From the NCBI RefSeq assembly GCF_029502005.1, contig NZ_JAMQOT010000004.1:310001-374000 (forward strand): DNA of 64,000 nt. Reading direction: 5' to 3'. Each line of letters opens with the position of its first letter. The stretch's first letter is position 1. Of this stretch, positions 34,544-43,754 are shown one piece after another. The DNA comes from Natrinema salsiterrestre. Its GTDB lineage: Archaea; Halobacteriota; Halobacteria; Halobacteriales; Natrialbaceae. Under the pieces are notes generated by a model. The model saw only the letters and a program-made list of their open reading frames with translations. It did not search any database and was not told the origin of the DNA. Made by a program: the position numbers and the translations under genes.

Positions 34544-35935
34544 TTACGCGACCGGGAGCGAGATTCTGAGACGGCTCCCTCGCGGTTCGTTCTCCGAGAA
34601 CTCGATGACGCCGCCCGACTCCGTGACGATCCAGTTGACCAACCACAGTCCGAGTCCGCTCGCGTGCTCGAGGGGTGTTTCCGTTTCCGTCTCGATCACC
34701 TCGATATCGTTTTGGGGCAGTCCCGGTCCGTTGTCGGCGAACTCGATCGAAACCGTTCCGCGTTCGGGCTCGCGGGACACGGTGATCGTCACAGCGGGGG
34801 CGTCCGTATCGTTGTGCTTGATCGCGTTCTCGATCAGATTGTCGACGACCGACCCGAGGAGGTCGATCGCGTCGACGGTGAACCCCGTCCCGTCCGGAAA
34901 GACGGTTTCGACGGTGGCCGACGGATAGGTGTCCCTGAACTCCGCCGATTTGGCTGCCACCAGTGCGCAGACATCGATCGGCTTGCCGGCCTCCTGATCG
35001 GAATGGAACAATCGATCCAGATCTCGGGCCTGTTCGCTGAGCTGGATCACGTCGTCGACGACCGAGAGAATCGTCTCGACGTGTCGATCGGCCTCCGGTG
35101 AGTGTCCCGTCAGGAGGTTCGCGTATCCCTGAATGACGTTCATGTCGTTCCGGATATCGTGGCGAAGCACGCGATTGAGCACCTGTAGTCTGGTTTCGCG
35201 CTTCTTGATCGCCGTCATCTCCTGAACGATTCCGGTGAGGTACGTGTCCCCATCGAGTTCGAACCAGCCGTAGGAGATCCGAATCGGTATTTCGTGACCG
35301 CTCTGATGTTTCCCCACGGACTCGAGGACTGCGCCGTCGACCCCCGCCGAGATTCGGTTCCGGTACGCTTCGATTCCGGATTTCGCCTGTGATTGGAGTC
35401 GCGGTGGAATCAGCCGCGTAATCGGGCTGCCGATCAGTTCGCACGGTTCGTAGCCGAACAGCGTCTCGACGGCTTCGTTCGCGAACTCGATCGTGCCGTC
35501 GGTATCGAGGAACAGAATGCCACTCGAGGTGGTGCGGACGAGCGAATCGAACCGCTGCTGGGACGAGAGGGCTTGCAGCGACAACGCGCGCGTTCGCAAG
35601 AGGTTCGTGAGACGGACGTCCAGCACCGCCGGCGTGACTGGCACTCCGACGACGTCGTCGACGTAGTCCCAGACGGTCGATTGGAGGGACGAGAGCCGCT
35701 CCTCGGGACAGATCAACAGAACCGGAAAGTACTGGGGCTCCTTGCCTTCTTTCGCAGCCAGAATCGCCTCGGGGTCCCGCTCGAGGGTGGTGCCGTCGAC
35801 GATCCAGAGATCGATGTCGTCGCCGCTGTCCTCCGGAGCGTCTCCGACGCTGAAATCGTACGTTCCCGACTCGGAGAGCTGAGTTCGCAGGTGATCTCGG
35901 TTCGTCCGGTCGTCGATAGAGAGAAGAATATTCAC
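34544..35935 (-). CDS. PAS-domain sensor histidine kinase with receiver-like N-terminus
   Basis: 463 residues. The first 120 residues form a response-regulator-like fold (IDLWIVDGTTLERDPEAILA), without obvious use as an aspartate acceptor. A PAS domain follows (GILFLDTDGTIEFANEAVETLFGY). The dimerisation domain RVLRHDIRNDMNVIQGYANLL holds the phospho-acceptor His, and the ATPase domain has DNLIENAIKHN and DNGPGLPQND. A soluble, cytoplasmic sensor typical of haloarchaea. It is divergent from the KaiC-like ATPase over 0.2 kb. Confidence 0.9.
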   Translation of the reverse strand: MNILLSIDDRTNRDHLRTQLSESGTYDFSVGDAPEDSGDDIDLWIVDGTTLERDPEAILAAKEGKEPQYFPVLLICPEERLSSLQSTVWDYVDDVVGVPVTPAVLDVRLTNLLRTRALSLQALSSQQRFDSLVRTTSSGILFLDTDGTIEFANEAVETLFGYEPCELIGSPITRLIPPRLQSQAKSGIEAYRNRISAGVDGAVLESVGKHQSGHEIPIRISYGWFELDGDTYLTGIVQEMTAIKKRETRLQVLNRVLRHDIRNDMNVIQGYANLLTGHSPEADRHVETILSVVDDVIQLSEQARDLDRLFHSDQEAGKPIDVCALVAAKSAEFRDTYPSATVETVFPDGTGFTVDAIDLLGSVVDNLIENAIKHNDTDAPAVTITVSREPERGTVSIEFADNGPGLPQNDIEVIETETETPLEHASGLGLWLVNWIVTESGGVIEFSENEPRGSRLRISLPVA

Positions 35936-36151
35936 GGTGTGATCGCGATCAGATCGATCTACTGTTCTTTCTGAAGGACGATGTGAAAACTATTGTGGCT
36001 CTGGTAGAAGCTCGTTCGCTATTTCCACCGGTGTTTTCGAAGCCTTAGCCAATATCGGTGCCACTCGCCGTTGGAATTGTCACGATGCACACCGGAATAT
36101 TGACAGCTAAAAGATAAAAGCTTTTGAGATGGCACTCTGCCATAGAGACGT

Positions 36152-37624
36152 ATGGCAGATGTTGGGCCTAATCGACTCTCGACCGGAATTTCTGGGTTGA
36201 ATACTATCCTCCGCGGCGGCGCGATTCGAGGCCGGAGCTACATGCTCAACGGGCCGGCCGGCGCCGGCAAGACCATCCTCGGCTTTCACTTCTTGCAGGC
36301 CGGCCTCGCGGCCGACGAGACCGTTCTGTTCATCAACCTCGAGGAGGACCTCGACGACCTCCGCAGCAACGCCGCCACCCTCGGGTTCGACGTCGACGAG
36401 ATGGCGTTCCTCGATCTCAGTCCGAGTGCCGACGTTTTCACCGAGGACCAGTCGTACGACGTCTTCGACGCCGCCGACGTCGAGCAGGAACCCCTCACGG
36501 AAACGATCGTCGAGCGCGTCGACGCCGTCGAGCCGGACCGCGTCGTCGTCGATCCGCTCACGCAGCTCTACTATCTGACCAGCGGAGAGTACCAGTTCCG
36601 GAAACAGGCGATCGGATTCATGCGGTTTCTGAAACGGCACGGAGCGACGGTCCTGTTCACGGCCCAGGAAACCGGTCGGCTGCCGACGGAGGACCTCCAG
36701 TACATCAGCGACGGCACGATCCAGCTGGCCGTGAGCCGGGACGGGCGGCGGCTGACCGTCCCCAAGTTTCGCGGTTCGGGAACTGCGAGCGGGACCCACG
36801 CCTACCGCATCACCGACGACGGGATGACGGTCTATCCGGAGCTGGCGATCGGCAACGAACGGGATAAATCGTCGCTCGAGGCGCTCTCGTCCGGGGTTCC
36901 CGAAATCGATGAACTCCTCGACGGCGGACTGAACGCCGGGACGGTGAGCGTCGTCAGCGGACCGACCGGTGTCGGGAAGACGACGCTCGGGACCCAGTTC
37001 ATGAAGGAAGCGGCGGGGCGCGGAGAGCGGTCGGTCATCTACCTCTTCGAGGAGAGCGAGCAGACGTTCCTGACGCGGTCGGAGGCGGTGAATCTCCCGG
37101 TCGAGCGGATGATCGACCGCGGAACGTTACATATCGAAGAGATAGAGGCGCTCAACCTCTCCCCACAGGAGTTCGCGGCCAAAGTGACACACCAGGTGGA
37201 AACCGAGGGAGCCGATCTCGTCATGATCGACGGGGTCGCCGGCTACCGACTGTCGCTTCGCGGCGAGACGACGCGGACGATCGAACGGCTCCACTCGCTG
37301 GGGCGCTATCTCAAGGCCAACAACGTGACCACGATTTTCATCGACGAGACCTCGGACGTGACCGGCGACTTCCACGCGACCCAGGAGAACGTCAGCTATC
37401 TCGCGGACAACATCGTGTTCCTCCGCCATCTCGAGTTACAGGGTAGACTCCAGAAGGCGATCGGCGTCCTGAAAAAGCGAACGAGCGACTACGAGCGGAC
37501 GCTTCGACAGTACGAGATCACGGAACACGGGATCAAGGTCGGCGAGCCGCTGACCCAGCTCCGCGGGATTCTGAGCGGCACGCCGGAAATCGTTCGGGAC
37601 GGCTCGTCGAATATCGATCACTGA
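36152..37624 (+). CDS. KaiC-like ATPase with two RecA-type domains
   Basis: 490 residues with two KaiC/RecA modules. Walker A motifs are GPAGAGKT (residues 34-41) and GPTGVGKTT (270-278); each is followed by paired acidic residues, LEEDLDDL and FEESEQTF, as in KaiC. There is no KaiA/KaiB gene here, and the protein looks like the haloarchaeal signalling ATPases often partnered with histidine kinases, as with its divergent neighbour. DNA or protein remodelling, or timing, are the possible roles. An AT-rich promoter with TAAAAGATAAAAGC precedes the gene. Confidence 0.9.
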   Translation: MADVGPNRLSTGISGLNTILRGGAIRGRSYMLNGPAGAGKTILGFHFLQAGLAADETVLFINLEEDLDDLRSNAATLGFDVDEMAFLDLSPSADVFTEDQSYDVFDAADVEQEPLTETIVERVDAVEPDRVVVDPLTQLYYLTSGEYQFRKQAIGFMRFLKRHGATVLFTAQETGRLPTEDLQYISDGTIQLAVSRDGRRLTVPKFRGSGTASGTHAYRITDDGMTVYPELAIGNERDKSSLEALSSGVPEIDELLDGGLNAGTVSVVSGPTGVGKTTLGTQFMKEAAGRGERSVIYLFEESEQTFLTRSEAVNLPVERMIDRGTLHIEEIEALNLSPQEFAAKVTHQVETEGADLVMIDGVAGYRLSLRGETTRTIERLHSLGRYLKANNVTTIFIDETSDVTGDFHATQENVSYLADNIVFLRHLELQGRLQKAIGVLKKRTSDYERTLRQYEITEHGIKVGEPLTQLRGILSGTPEIVRDGSSNIDH

Positions 37625-37770
37625 CGGCAGCCCCGCCCCGAACTCGTCGGCGAGCAGTGGAGAGATCTCTCGAGGCCGTCCCGGAGAACGAGGTCCGACC
37701 GTCCCGGCCGTCGCCGTCGGGCCAACCCAACAACGTTAGACCTTTACTCGCGCTCGCGTTTGCAAGCGGT

Positions 37771-38256
37771 ATGAGCGAACGCGAGGTGCTCGAGTTGCTC
37801 CGTGAGAACGCGCGCTACTCCACGGCGGATATCGCGCGAATGACCGACCTCGAGGAGAGCGAGGTCGAGGCGACCATCGAGGAACTCGAGGCGGCGGGCG
37901 TCGTCCGGGGGTACCAGGCGGTCGTCGACTGGGACAAACTGGAAGACGAGCGCGTCCGAGCCGAGGTCGAGTTGAACGTCACGCTCGACCGCGAGACCGG
38001 CTACGACGACATCGCGGAGCGCCTCGCACGGTTCCCGCAGGTCAAAGCCCTCCGACTGATCAGCGGCGACTACGACTTCGACATGGAGGTCGAGGGCGAC
38101 TCCATTCGCGAGGTCTCCCAGTTCATCAGCGAAAAGGTCGCGCCGGTCCCCGAGATCACGCAGACGGTCACCCACTACGTGATGACATCCTACAAGGAGA
38201 ACGGGATCGAACTCGGCGACGGCGAGGACGACGACCGCCTCTCGTACTCACCCTGA
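37771..38256 (+). CDS. Lrp/AsnC family transcriptional regulator
   Basis: 161 residues from the ATG at 37771. N-terminal winged helix (ENARYSTADIARMTDLEESEVEATIEEL) then the RAM/AsnC ligand-binding domain (VKALRLISGDYDFDMEVEG). It binds DNA and senses an amino acid or related metabolite. The stop at 38256 is two bases before the aminotransferase ATG, so the regulator and the enzyme share an operon and probably a ligand. Confidence 0.92.
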   Translation: MSEREVLELLRENARYSTADIARMTDLEESEVEATIEELEAAGVVRGYQAVVDWDKLEDERVRAEVELNVTLDRETGYDDIAERLARFPQVKALRLISGDYDFDMEVEGDSIREVSQFISEKVAPVPEITQTVTHYVMTSYKENGIELGDGEDDDRLSYSP

Positions 38257-38258
38257 CC

Positions 38259-39416
38259 ATGACGTTCGAACTGTCAGACCGCGTGCAGGCGGTCCCGCCG
38301 TCGGGAATCAGGCGCTTCTTCGAGATCGCCGAGGAACGCGACGAGGTCATCTCGCTGGGCGTGGGCGAACCCGACTTCGCGACGCCGTGGGCCGCCCGCG
38401 ACGCCGCGATCGCCTCCCTCGAGCAGGGAAAGACTTCTTACACGGCAAACCGGGGCAAGCGCGAACTCCGCGAGTCGATCGCCGACTACGTCGCCGACCG
38501 GTTCGACCTGGGGTACGACCCCGACGAGGAGATTATCGTAACTACTGGCGCGAGCGAGGCTGTCGATCTCGCCTTCCGGGCGTTCGTCGACCCCGGCGAC
38601 ACGGTCGCGGTCGCCCAGCCCTGTTACATCTCCTACGAACCCGGCGTCACCTTCGCCGGCGGCGAGGTGTTGCCCGTCCCGACGACCGAGGAAGACGACT
38701 TCCGGCTCACCGTGGAGGGGCTCGAGCGGGCCGGCGCGGCCGACGCGGACATGCTGGTCATCTGCTATCCCAACAATCCGACCGGGGCGATCATGCCGGC
38801 CGAGGACCTCGAGCCGATCGCGGAGTTCGCCCGCGAGCACGACCTGACGGTCCTCTCGGACGAGATCTACGCCGAGTTGACCTACGACGGCGAGCACACC
38901 TCGATCGCGAGCTTCGAGGGGATGCGCGAGCGGACCATCGTCTTCAACGGGTTCTCGAAGGCCTACGCGATGACCGGTCTCCGGCTGGGGTACGCGCTCG
39001 GACCGGCCGACGCTATCGGGGCGATGAACAAGATCCACCAGTACACGATGCTCTCGGCGCCGACCACGCCGCAGTACGCCGCGCTCGAGGCGCTCGATAC
39101 CTGCGACAACGACGTCCGGGAGATGGTCGAGGAGTACGACCGCCGACGGCAGTTCGTCCTCTCGCGGTTCCGCGAGATCGGGATGGACGTCTTCGAGGCC
39201 AAGGGGGCCTTCTACTGCTTCCCCGAGGTGCCGGACGGGTTCACCGCGGAGGAGTTCGCGGAGGAGGTCCTCCGTGAACAGGGCGTCGCCGTCGTCCCCG
39301 GAGACGTCTTCGGCGACGTCGGTGAAGGTCACCTGCGGGTCTCCTACGCGACCGGACTCGGCGACCTCCGGCAAGCGCTCAACCGGATCGAGGCGTTCGT
39401 CGAGGAACACGCCTAA
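38259..39416 (+). CDS. PLP-dependent aminotransferase, class I/II
   Basis: 385 residues, fold type I. The PLP lysine is in NGFSKAYAMTGLRLGY near residue 235, PLP phosphate contacts are at VTTGASEAVDLAF and the Asn/Asp/Tyr set in CYPNNPTGA and LSDEIYAEL. The pattern is that of aspartate/aromatic or alanine aminotransferases of archaea; the amino donor cannot be fixed. Directly coupled to the Lrp regulator upstream. Confidence 0.93.
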   Translation: MTFELSDRVQAVPPSGIRRFFEIAEERDEVISLGVGEPDFATPWAARDAAIASLEQGKTSYTANRGKRELRESIADYVADRFDLGYDPDEEIIVTTGASEAVDLAFRAFVDPGDTVAVAQPCYISYEPGVTFAGGEVLPVPTTEEDDFRLTVEGLERAGAADADMLVICYPNNPTGAIMPAEDLEPIAEFAREHDLTVLSDEIYAELTYDGEHTSIASFEGMRERTIVFNGFSKAYAMTGLRLGYALGPADAIGAMNKIHQYTMLSAPTTPQYAALEALDTCDNDVREMVEEYDRRRQFVLSRFREIGMDVFEAKGAFYCFPEVPDGFTAEEFAEEVLREQGVAVVPGDVFGDVGEGHLRVSYATGLGDLRQALNRIEAFVEEHA

Positions 39417-39494
39417 CGACGGGGTCTCTCGACCCTCCTTCGGACCGATTATTCTCCCGCCCCATCCGGGGCCGGAACGGGAGTCCACCTGAAT

Positions 39495-39514
39495 CCCACC
39501 GCTCTAGCGGTGGG
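39495..39514. repeat. Perfect hairpin resembling an IS200/IS605-type terminal element
   Basis: CCCACCGCT-CT-AGCGGTGGG, nine-base stem and two-base loop, preceded by GAAT and followed by TAGCTCAACC. Haloarchaeal IS200/IS605 and IS1341 ends have a hairpin of this sort (GAATCCCAC...GTGGG). No transposase is near, so it would be a solo remnant; an intrinsic terminator for the aminotransferase gene is the alternative. Confidence 0.4.
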
Positions 39515-39579
39515 TAGCTCAACCGTGCTGCGTATCGCGATCACGAACAGTTTTGCCGATTGGCCGCACTCTCGCTTGC

Positions 39580-40809
39580 ATGGTCGACTACCGTCCCATC
39601 CCGGACGAGCGGGACGTCTTTCACGAGTACAGCAGCTACGCGTTCAGGGCGGCGGAGGGGGTGCCGGCGTACGATCCCGACGAACACGAGACGCCGCGGT
39701 CGACGCTCGGTTCCCGTCGCGGGCTGTACGAAACCGACGCGACCGACGACGCCCAGCCGCGGTGCGTCTGCCGCCACTACTGGCTCGAGTCCCGCGTCCG
39801 CGGCGACGTCCATCGGACCGCGGGGCTGGCGTCGGTCGCGACCCCGCCCGAGTACCGCCGTCGGGGGTACGTCAGACGGTTGCTCGCTCGTTCGCTCGCG
39901 GAGTATCGCGACCACGACGTCCGGTTCTCGGTGCTGTGGCCGTTCCGCTACCGGTTCTACCGCCGGTACGGCTGGGACACGGCAAACCGGATCGTCACGC
40001 ACGAGTGCGAGCCGGCGGTGCTATCGTTCGCCTCCGACGCGATCGATCGGGACGCGGGCTCGTTCCGCCGACTGGAACCCGACGAGTACGAGGCCCTCGA
40101 GCCCGCATACGACGTCCACGCCGACCGGTACGGGCTCGCGCTCGAGCGCGACGAGGACTGGTGGCGGTACCGCGCGCTGGGCGGGTACGACCGAGATCCG
40201 TTCGTCTACGCCTACGAGCGCGACGGTCGGGTACGGGGGTACCTCGTCTACACGATCGACGCCGATTCGGACGGCCCGACGATGGCCGTCTCCGAACTGG
40301 CGTTCGTCGACCGCGACGCCCTTCTGGCGCTGCTCTCGTTCTGTTACGATCACGAGTCGCAGGTCGAGCGGGTGCGGCTCCGTCTCCCCGTCGACGTTCC
40401 GATTCGGGACATCGCTCGAGACCCCGACGAGATCGACACTGCCGTCTCGGACGGCCCGATGGTTCGCCTCGTTGACGTGGCGGAAACCCTCTCCGCGCTC
40501 TCGTATCCGAACCGCGATGTCGCCCTCACGATCGCCGTCGAGGACCCGCTGGTCGACTGGAACGAGGGACCGTTCGCGCTCGAGGTGTCGGACGGAAACG
40601 GAGCGTGCGAGCGCCTGACCGACGCGGCGGGCTCGAGCGATGCCGACGTTACCCTCGATATCGCCGCGCTCTCGCAACTCGCCGTCGGCGCTCGGTCTGC
40701 GACCGCCCTCGAGCGGACCGGACGCATTGAGGCGAAGGGACAGAACGCGGTGGCGACGCTCGCGGAACTCTTCCCGGAAACCGACGTCTATCTCGGCGAG
40801 TTCTTTTGA
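39580..40809 (+). CDS. Eis-like GNAT N-acetyltransferase
   Basis: 409 residues from the ATG at 39580. The N-terminal GNAT core has the acetyl-CoA site ASVATPPEYRRRGYVRRLL, with the usual RRxGY. A second GNAT-like half and a C-terminal sterol-carrier-like domain follow, the three-part layout of Eis acetyltransferases. Eis proteins acetylate amines, including aminoglycosides in mycobacteria; the archaeal substrate is unknown. It overlaps nothing and ends just before a convergent decayed gene. Confidence 0.85.
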   Translation: MVDYRPIPDERDVFHEYSSYAFRAAEGVPAYDPDEHETPRSTLGSRRGLYETDATDDAQPRCVCRHYWLESRVRGDVHRTAGLASVATPPEYRRRGYVRRLLARSLAEYRDHDVRFSVLWPFRYRFYRRYGWDTANRIVTHECEPAVLSFASDAIDRDAGSFRRLEPDEYEALEPAYDVHADRYGLALERDEDWWRYRALGGYDRDPFVYAYERDGRVRGYLVYTIDADSDGPTMAVSELAFVDRDALLALLSFCYDHESQVERVRLRLPVDVPIRDIARDPDEIDTAVSDGPMVRLVDVAETLSALSYPNRDVALTIAVEDPLVDWNEGPFALEVSDGNGACERLTDAAGSSDADVTLDIAALSQLAVGARSATALERTGRIEAKGQNAVATLAELFPETDVYLGEFF

Positions 40810-40813
40810 TGTA

Positions 40814-41271
40814 TTAAACGACGTTCGTCTCCGCGCGCGTCGTCCCGGTTTCGAACCGATCGCTCGAGAGCGGTTCGACGTCGACGAGCGAGGCGGCCCC
40901 TCGGTGACGAGTTCGGCGACGAGCCGTTCGGTCGCGGGCGCGTGCTGGAACCCGTGGCCGGAGAAGCCGGCCGCGGTGACGAAGCCGGGACCCGTCTCTT
41001 CGACGATTGCGGTATCGTCGGGCGTCACCGCGTAGAGCCCCGCTCAGCCGCGCTTGAGCGCCGACTCGGGGCCGAAGTAGGAGGTCCACTCGGAGACGGT
41101 CTCGAGGGCGCCGGCGGCCCACGAGAAGTCGATCGACCGATCCCAGGCGTCGGGCTCGGCGACCGAATCGGACTCGCCGAAGTGCCCGCCGATCAGCGCG
41201 TCGACGCCGCGGGTAGCGAGTTCGTACGCGCTCGAGAGGCCGACGATGCCGCCGATCACGAGTACCGTCAT
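40814..41271 (-). pseudogene. Decayed FAD-dependent oxidoreductase
   Basis: Fragments of a DadA/sarcosine-oxidase-like protein on the minus strand. An N-terminal piece, MTVLVIGGIVGLSSAYELAT, has lost one Gly of the GxGxxG motif. Most of the middle is deleted. There is an in-frame TGA at 41044-41046, after which the frame resumes at AGLYAVTPDDTAIVEETG, then GFSGHGFQHAPATERLVAEL. The end (VDVEPLSSDRFETGT) lies in another frame, so a frameshift occurred near 40890-40910. An intact relative sits next to it. Confidence 0.82.
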
Positions 41272-41376
41272 GTGGTCCCTAACGACAACCCGATCGAAAA
41301 GGGTTCGCTCGAGAACGAGAGCCGGAACGGAGGCGATTCGTCCGGCCGGAGCGACGACCGTAGCGGTGGGCCGCCG

Positions 41377-42483
41377 TCAGAAGCGGTCGGGCGAGAGGTA
41401 CAGCCGATGGTCCTCGTCCACGTTCCCCTCGAGCACGTCGTAGACGACGTCCGCGACGGCGGGCGCGAGCGTCACTCCCTGACCCGACATCCCGCAGGCG
41501 ACGACGAACCCGTCGACGCTCGTCTCGCCGACGATGGGCCGACCGTCCGGGGTGACGGTTCGGAGGCCGATCCACTCGTCGACGACCGTCGTGCCCTCGA
41601 GTGCTGGGACGACGCCCGCAACGTCGGTCGCGGTCTCGCGAAAGTCGTCCGAAACGCTACACCGGTGTGGATCGTAACATTGCCCGTCGATGTACTCCGT
41701 TCGGTACTCGCCGACCCACGCACCGTCCCCGTCGGTACCGCCGGTGGGTCGAACGTACCGCTTGGACTCGAGGATCGTCACCGGGCCGTCGATCGGTTCG
41801 GTCGCCTCGAGTTCGACCATCGGTCCCAGCGTGTGCCCGAGCGGGAGCGAGACGCCGACCGTGTCGTTCAGTTTCGGAGCCCACGGACCGGTCGCATTGA
41901 TGACGCAGTCGGCCTGCAGTCGACCCCCGTCTGTTTCGATGCCCGAGACGGAGCCGTCGCGGTCGCGCGCGATCACGTCAGTCACGGTCACGCCGATTCG
42001 AACCTCGGCACCGTTCCGGCGAGCGCACGCCGCGAACCGGGTCGCGAGGGCGGTCGCGTCACAGACGCGGTCGTTCGGCGTGTGGAGTCCCCCGACGAAT
42101 CCGTCGGAGTCGATACCGAGCCGCTCGACCGCCGCCGCCGCCAGAAACGAGGCCTCGACGCCGTGTTCGCGAAGGGTCTCCGCGGATTCTTCGAGCCGCT
42201 CCGCGAACGCCGCCGTTTCGGCGACGTAAACCGTCCCGATCCGCTCCGACTCGAGCGGCTCGCGGTCGAACAGTCGTCGGTAGACTGAACGGGAGCGCGC
42301 ACGGAATCGCAGGTCGAACGGCGTCGGTGCGACGATGGTTTCCATCAGGATGCCCGCGGACGCCGCCGTCGTTTCGCCGCCGATCCGCGAGCGCTCGAGG
42401 AGCGTGACGTCGTGATCGGCGTCGCCGAGGCGAGCCGCGATCGCCGTCCCGATGATCCCGCCGCCGACGATGACGATGTCCAT
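41377..42483 (-). CDS. FAD-dependent oxidoreductase (DadA/GlpD-like)
   Basis: 368 residues from the ATG at 42483. FAD-binding start MDIVIVGGGIIGTAIAARLG with the full GxGxxG, a GRSRIGG-type second loop (LLERSRIGGETT), and a C-terminal FAD strand VTPDGRPIVGETSVDGFVVA with GMSGQGVTLAPAVAD. Typical of the enzymes that oxidise amino acids or sarcosine-like amines. Substrate unknown. It is divergent from the ornithine cyclodeaminase-like gene, so the two may act on amino acids together. Confidence 0.88.
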   Translation of the reverse strand: MDIVIVGGGIIGTAIAARLGDADHDVTLLERSRIGGETTAASAGILMETIVAPTPFDLRFRARSRSVYRRLFDREPLESERIGTVYVAETAAFAERLEESAETLREHGVEASFLAAAAVERLGIDSDGFVGGLHTPNDRVCDATALATRFAACARRNGAEVRIGVTVTDVIARDRDGSVSGIETDGGRLQADCVINATGPWAPKLNDTVGVSLPLGHTLGPMVELEATEPIDGPVTILESKRYVRPTGGTDGDGAWVGEYRTEYIDGQCYDPHRCSVSDDFRETATDVAGVVPALEGTTVVDEWIGLRTVTPDGRPIVGETSVDGFVVACGMSGQGVTLAPAVADVVYDVLEGNVDEDHRLYLSPDRF

Positions 42484-42594
42484 GATCGTTGGTACCACAC
42501 CGGGCATCAAACAACTACCCGTCCACTCGAGCGACGGGCCTCGGTCCCGCGAGCTAGCAGTACGACTGAAGTGGCCATCTGCCGACGTGTCCGT

Positions 42595-43578
42595 ATGGTT
42601 CGCGTGCTCTCCGACGACGACGTCGCGTCGGTACTCGAGCTCGAGGCGCTCCTGCCGGTCGTCGCCGACGCGTTCGAAAAGCAGCGAGCGGGCGCGGTCG
42701 AACGACCGGAGCGGCCCCACTACCCGATCGGAACGGGAACCGATCCGGACGCACCCGGGGAGCCGACGGGAACCGGCCTCTGCATGCCGGCGTACGTTCA
42801 CGGCGCGGCGTACGCGGCGACGAAGCTCGTGACGGTCGTCGAGGGCAACCCCGAGCGCGGGCTCCCGACCGTCACCGCACAGATCGCGCTCGCCGACGCG
42901 GAAACCGGCCAGCCGGTCGGCTACCTCGCGGGGAACCGCGTCACCAGCGCTCGAACCGGGTGTATCGGGGGCCTCGCGGCCAGGGAACTCGCGACCGACG
43001 AACCGATCGACCTGGCCGTGATCGGTGCGGGCACGCAGGCTCGCTGGCAGGCGCGGGCCATCGCCGCCGCGACCGACCGGCTCGAGTCGATCCGCGTCTA
43101 CTCGCCCAGCGACTCCCGGACGGCCTGTGCCGACGACCTCGAAGCCGAACTCGGCGTGCCCGCGACGCCGGTCTCGAGTCCCCGCGACGCCGTGGACGGT
43201 GCGTCCGTCGTCGTCACGGCGACCACGAGCACGGCGCCGGTGTTCCCGGGGAACGCGCTGGCCGATGGGACGCTCGTGATCGCCGTCGGTGCCTACACGC
43301 CGGCGATGCGCGAACTGGACGACGCGACGATAGACCGGGCGGACCGCGTCTTCGCGGACGTACCGAACGAAGCGCGCGAGACCGGCGATCTCCGCGAACG
43401 CGCTGCACTCGCGGTTCAGCCGTTCGGTGACGTGGTCGCCGGTCGTCGAGGACGCGAAGCGGCGTCGGAGATCATCGTTTGCAAAAGCGTCGGAACGGCC
43501 GTACTAGACGCTGCCGCCGCAGAATTCGTCTTCGAACGCGCTCGAGAGAGCGGATCGGGAACGGCGGTCACCCTCTGA
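42595..43578 (+). CDS. Ornithine cyclodeaminase / mu-crystallin family protein
   Basis: 327 residues from the ATG at 42595. Landmarks are the substrate loop AGNRVTSARTGCIGGLAA, the Rossmann motif LAVIGAGTQARWQARAIAAA and the later FADVPNEARETGDL. The family covers ornithine cyclodeaminase (ornithine to proline), alanine dehydrogenase of archaea (AlaDH of Archaeoglobus type) and ketimine reductases; the substrate is undecided. Close divergent partner of the FAD oxidoreductase. Confidence 0.88.
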   Translation: MVRVLSDDDVASVLELEALLPVVADAFEKQRAGAVERPERPHYPIGTGTDPDAPGEPTGTGLCMPAYVHGAAYAATKLVTVVEGNPERGLPTVTAQIALADAETGQPVGYLAGNRVTSARTGCIGGLAARELATDEPIDLAVIGAGTQARWQARAIAAATDRLESIRVYSPSDSRTACADDLEAELGVPATPVSSPRDAVDGASVVVTATTSTAPVFPGNALADGTLVIAVGAYTPAMRELDDATIDRADRVFADVPNEARETGDLRERAALAVQPFGDVVAGRRGREAASEIIVCKSVGTAVLDAAAAEFVFERARESGSGTAVTL

Positions 43579-43754
43579 CTACTGTGCGACCGAGTCACAA
43601 TCGATCGCTCGGCCACGACACTGAAATAGGGGTTTCCCTAACAGTACCCTGACTGTCTGTCGATGACCACAACGGCTGTGAGAGGCGATAGCCTCGGGCG
43701 GAAGGGGGGATCGGATCCGTCGTCCGGCGGGGGACGGGGTGGAGCGTCGTGACG

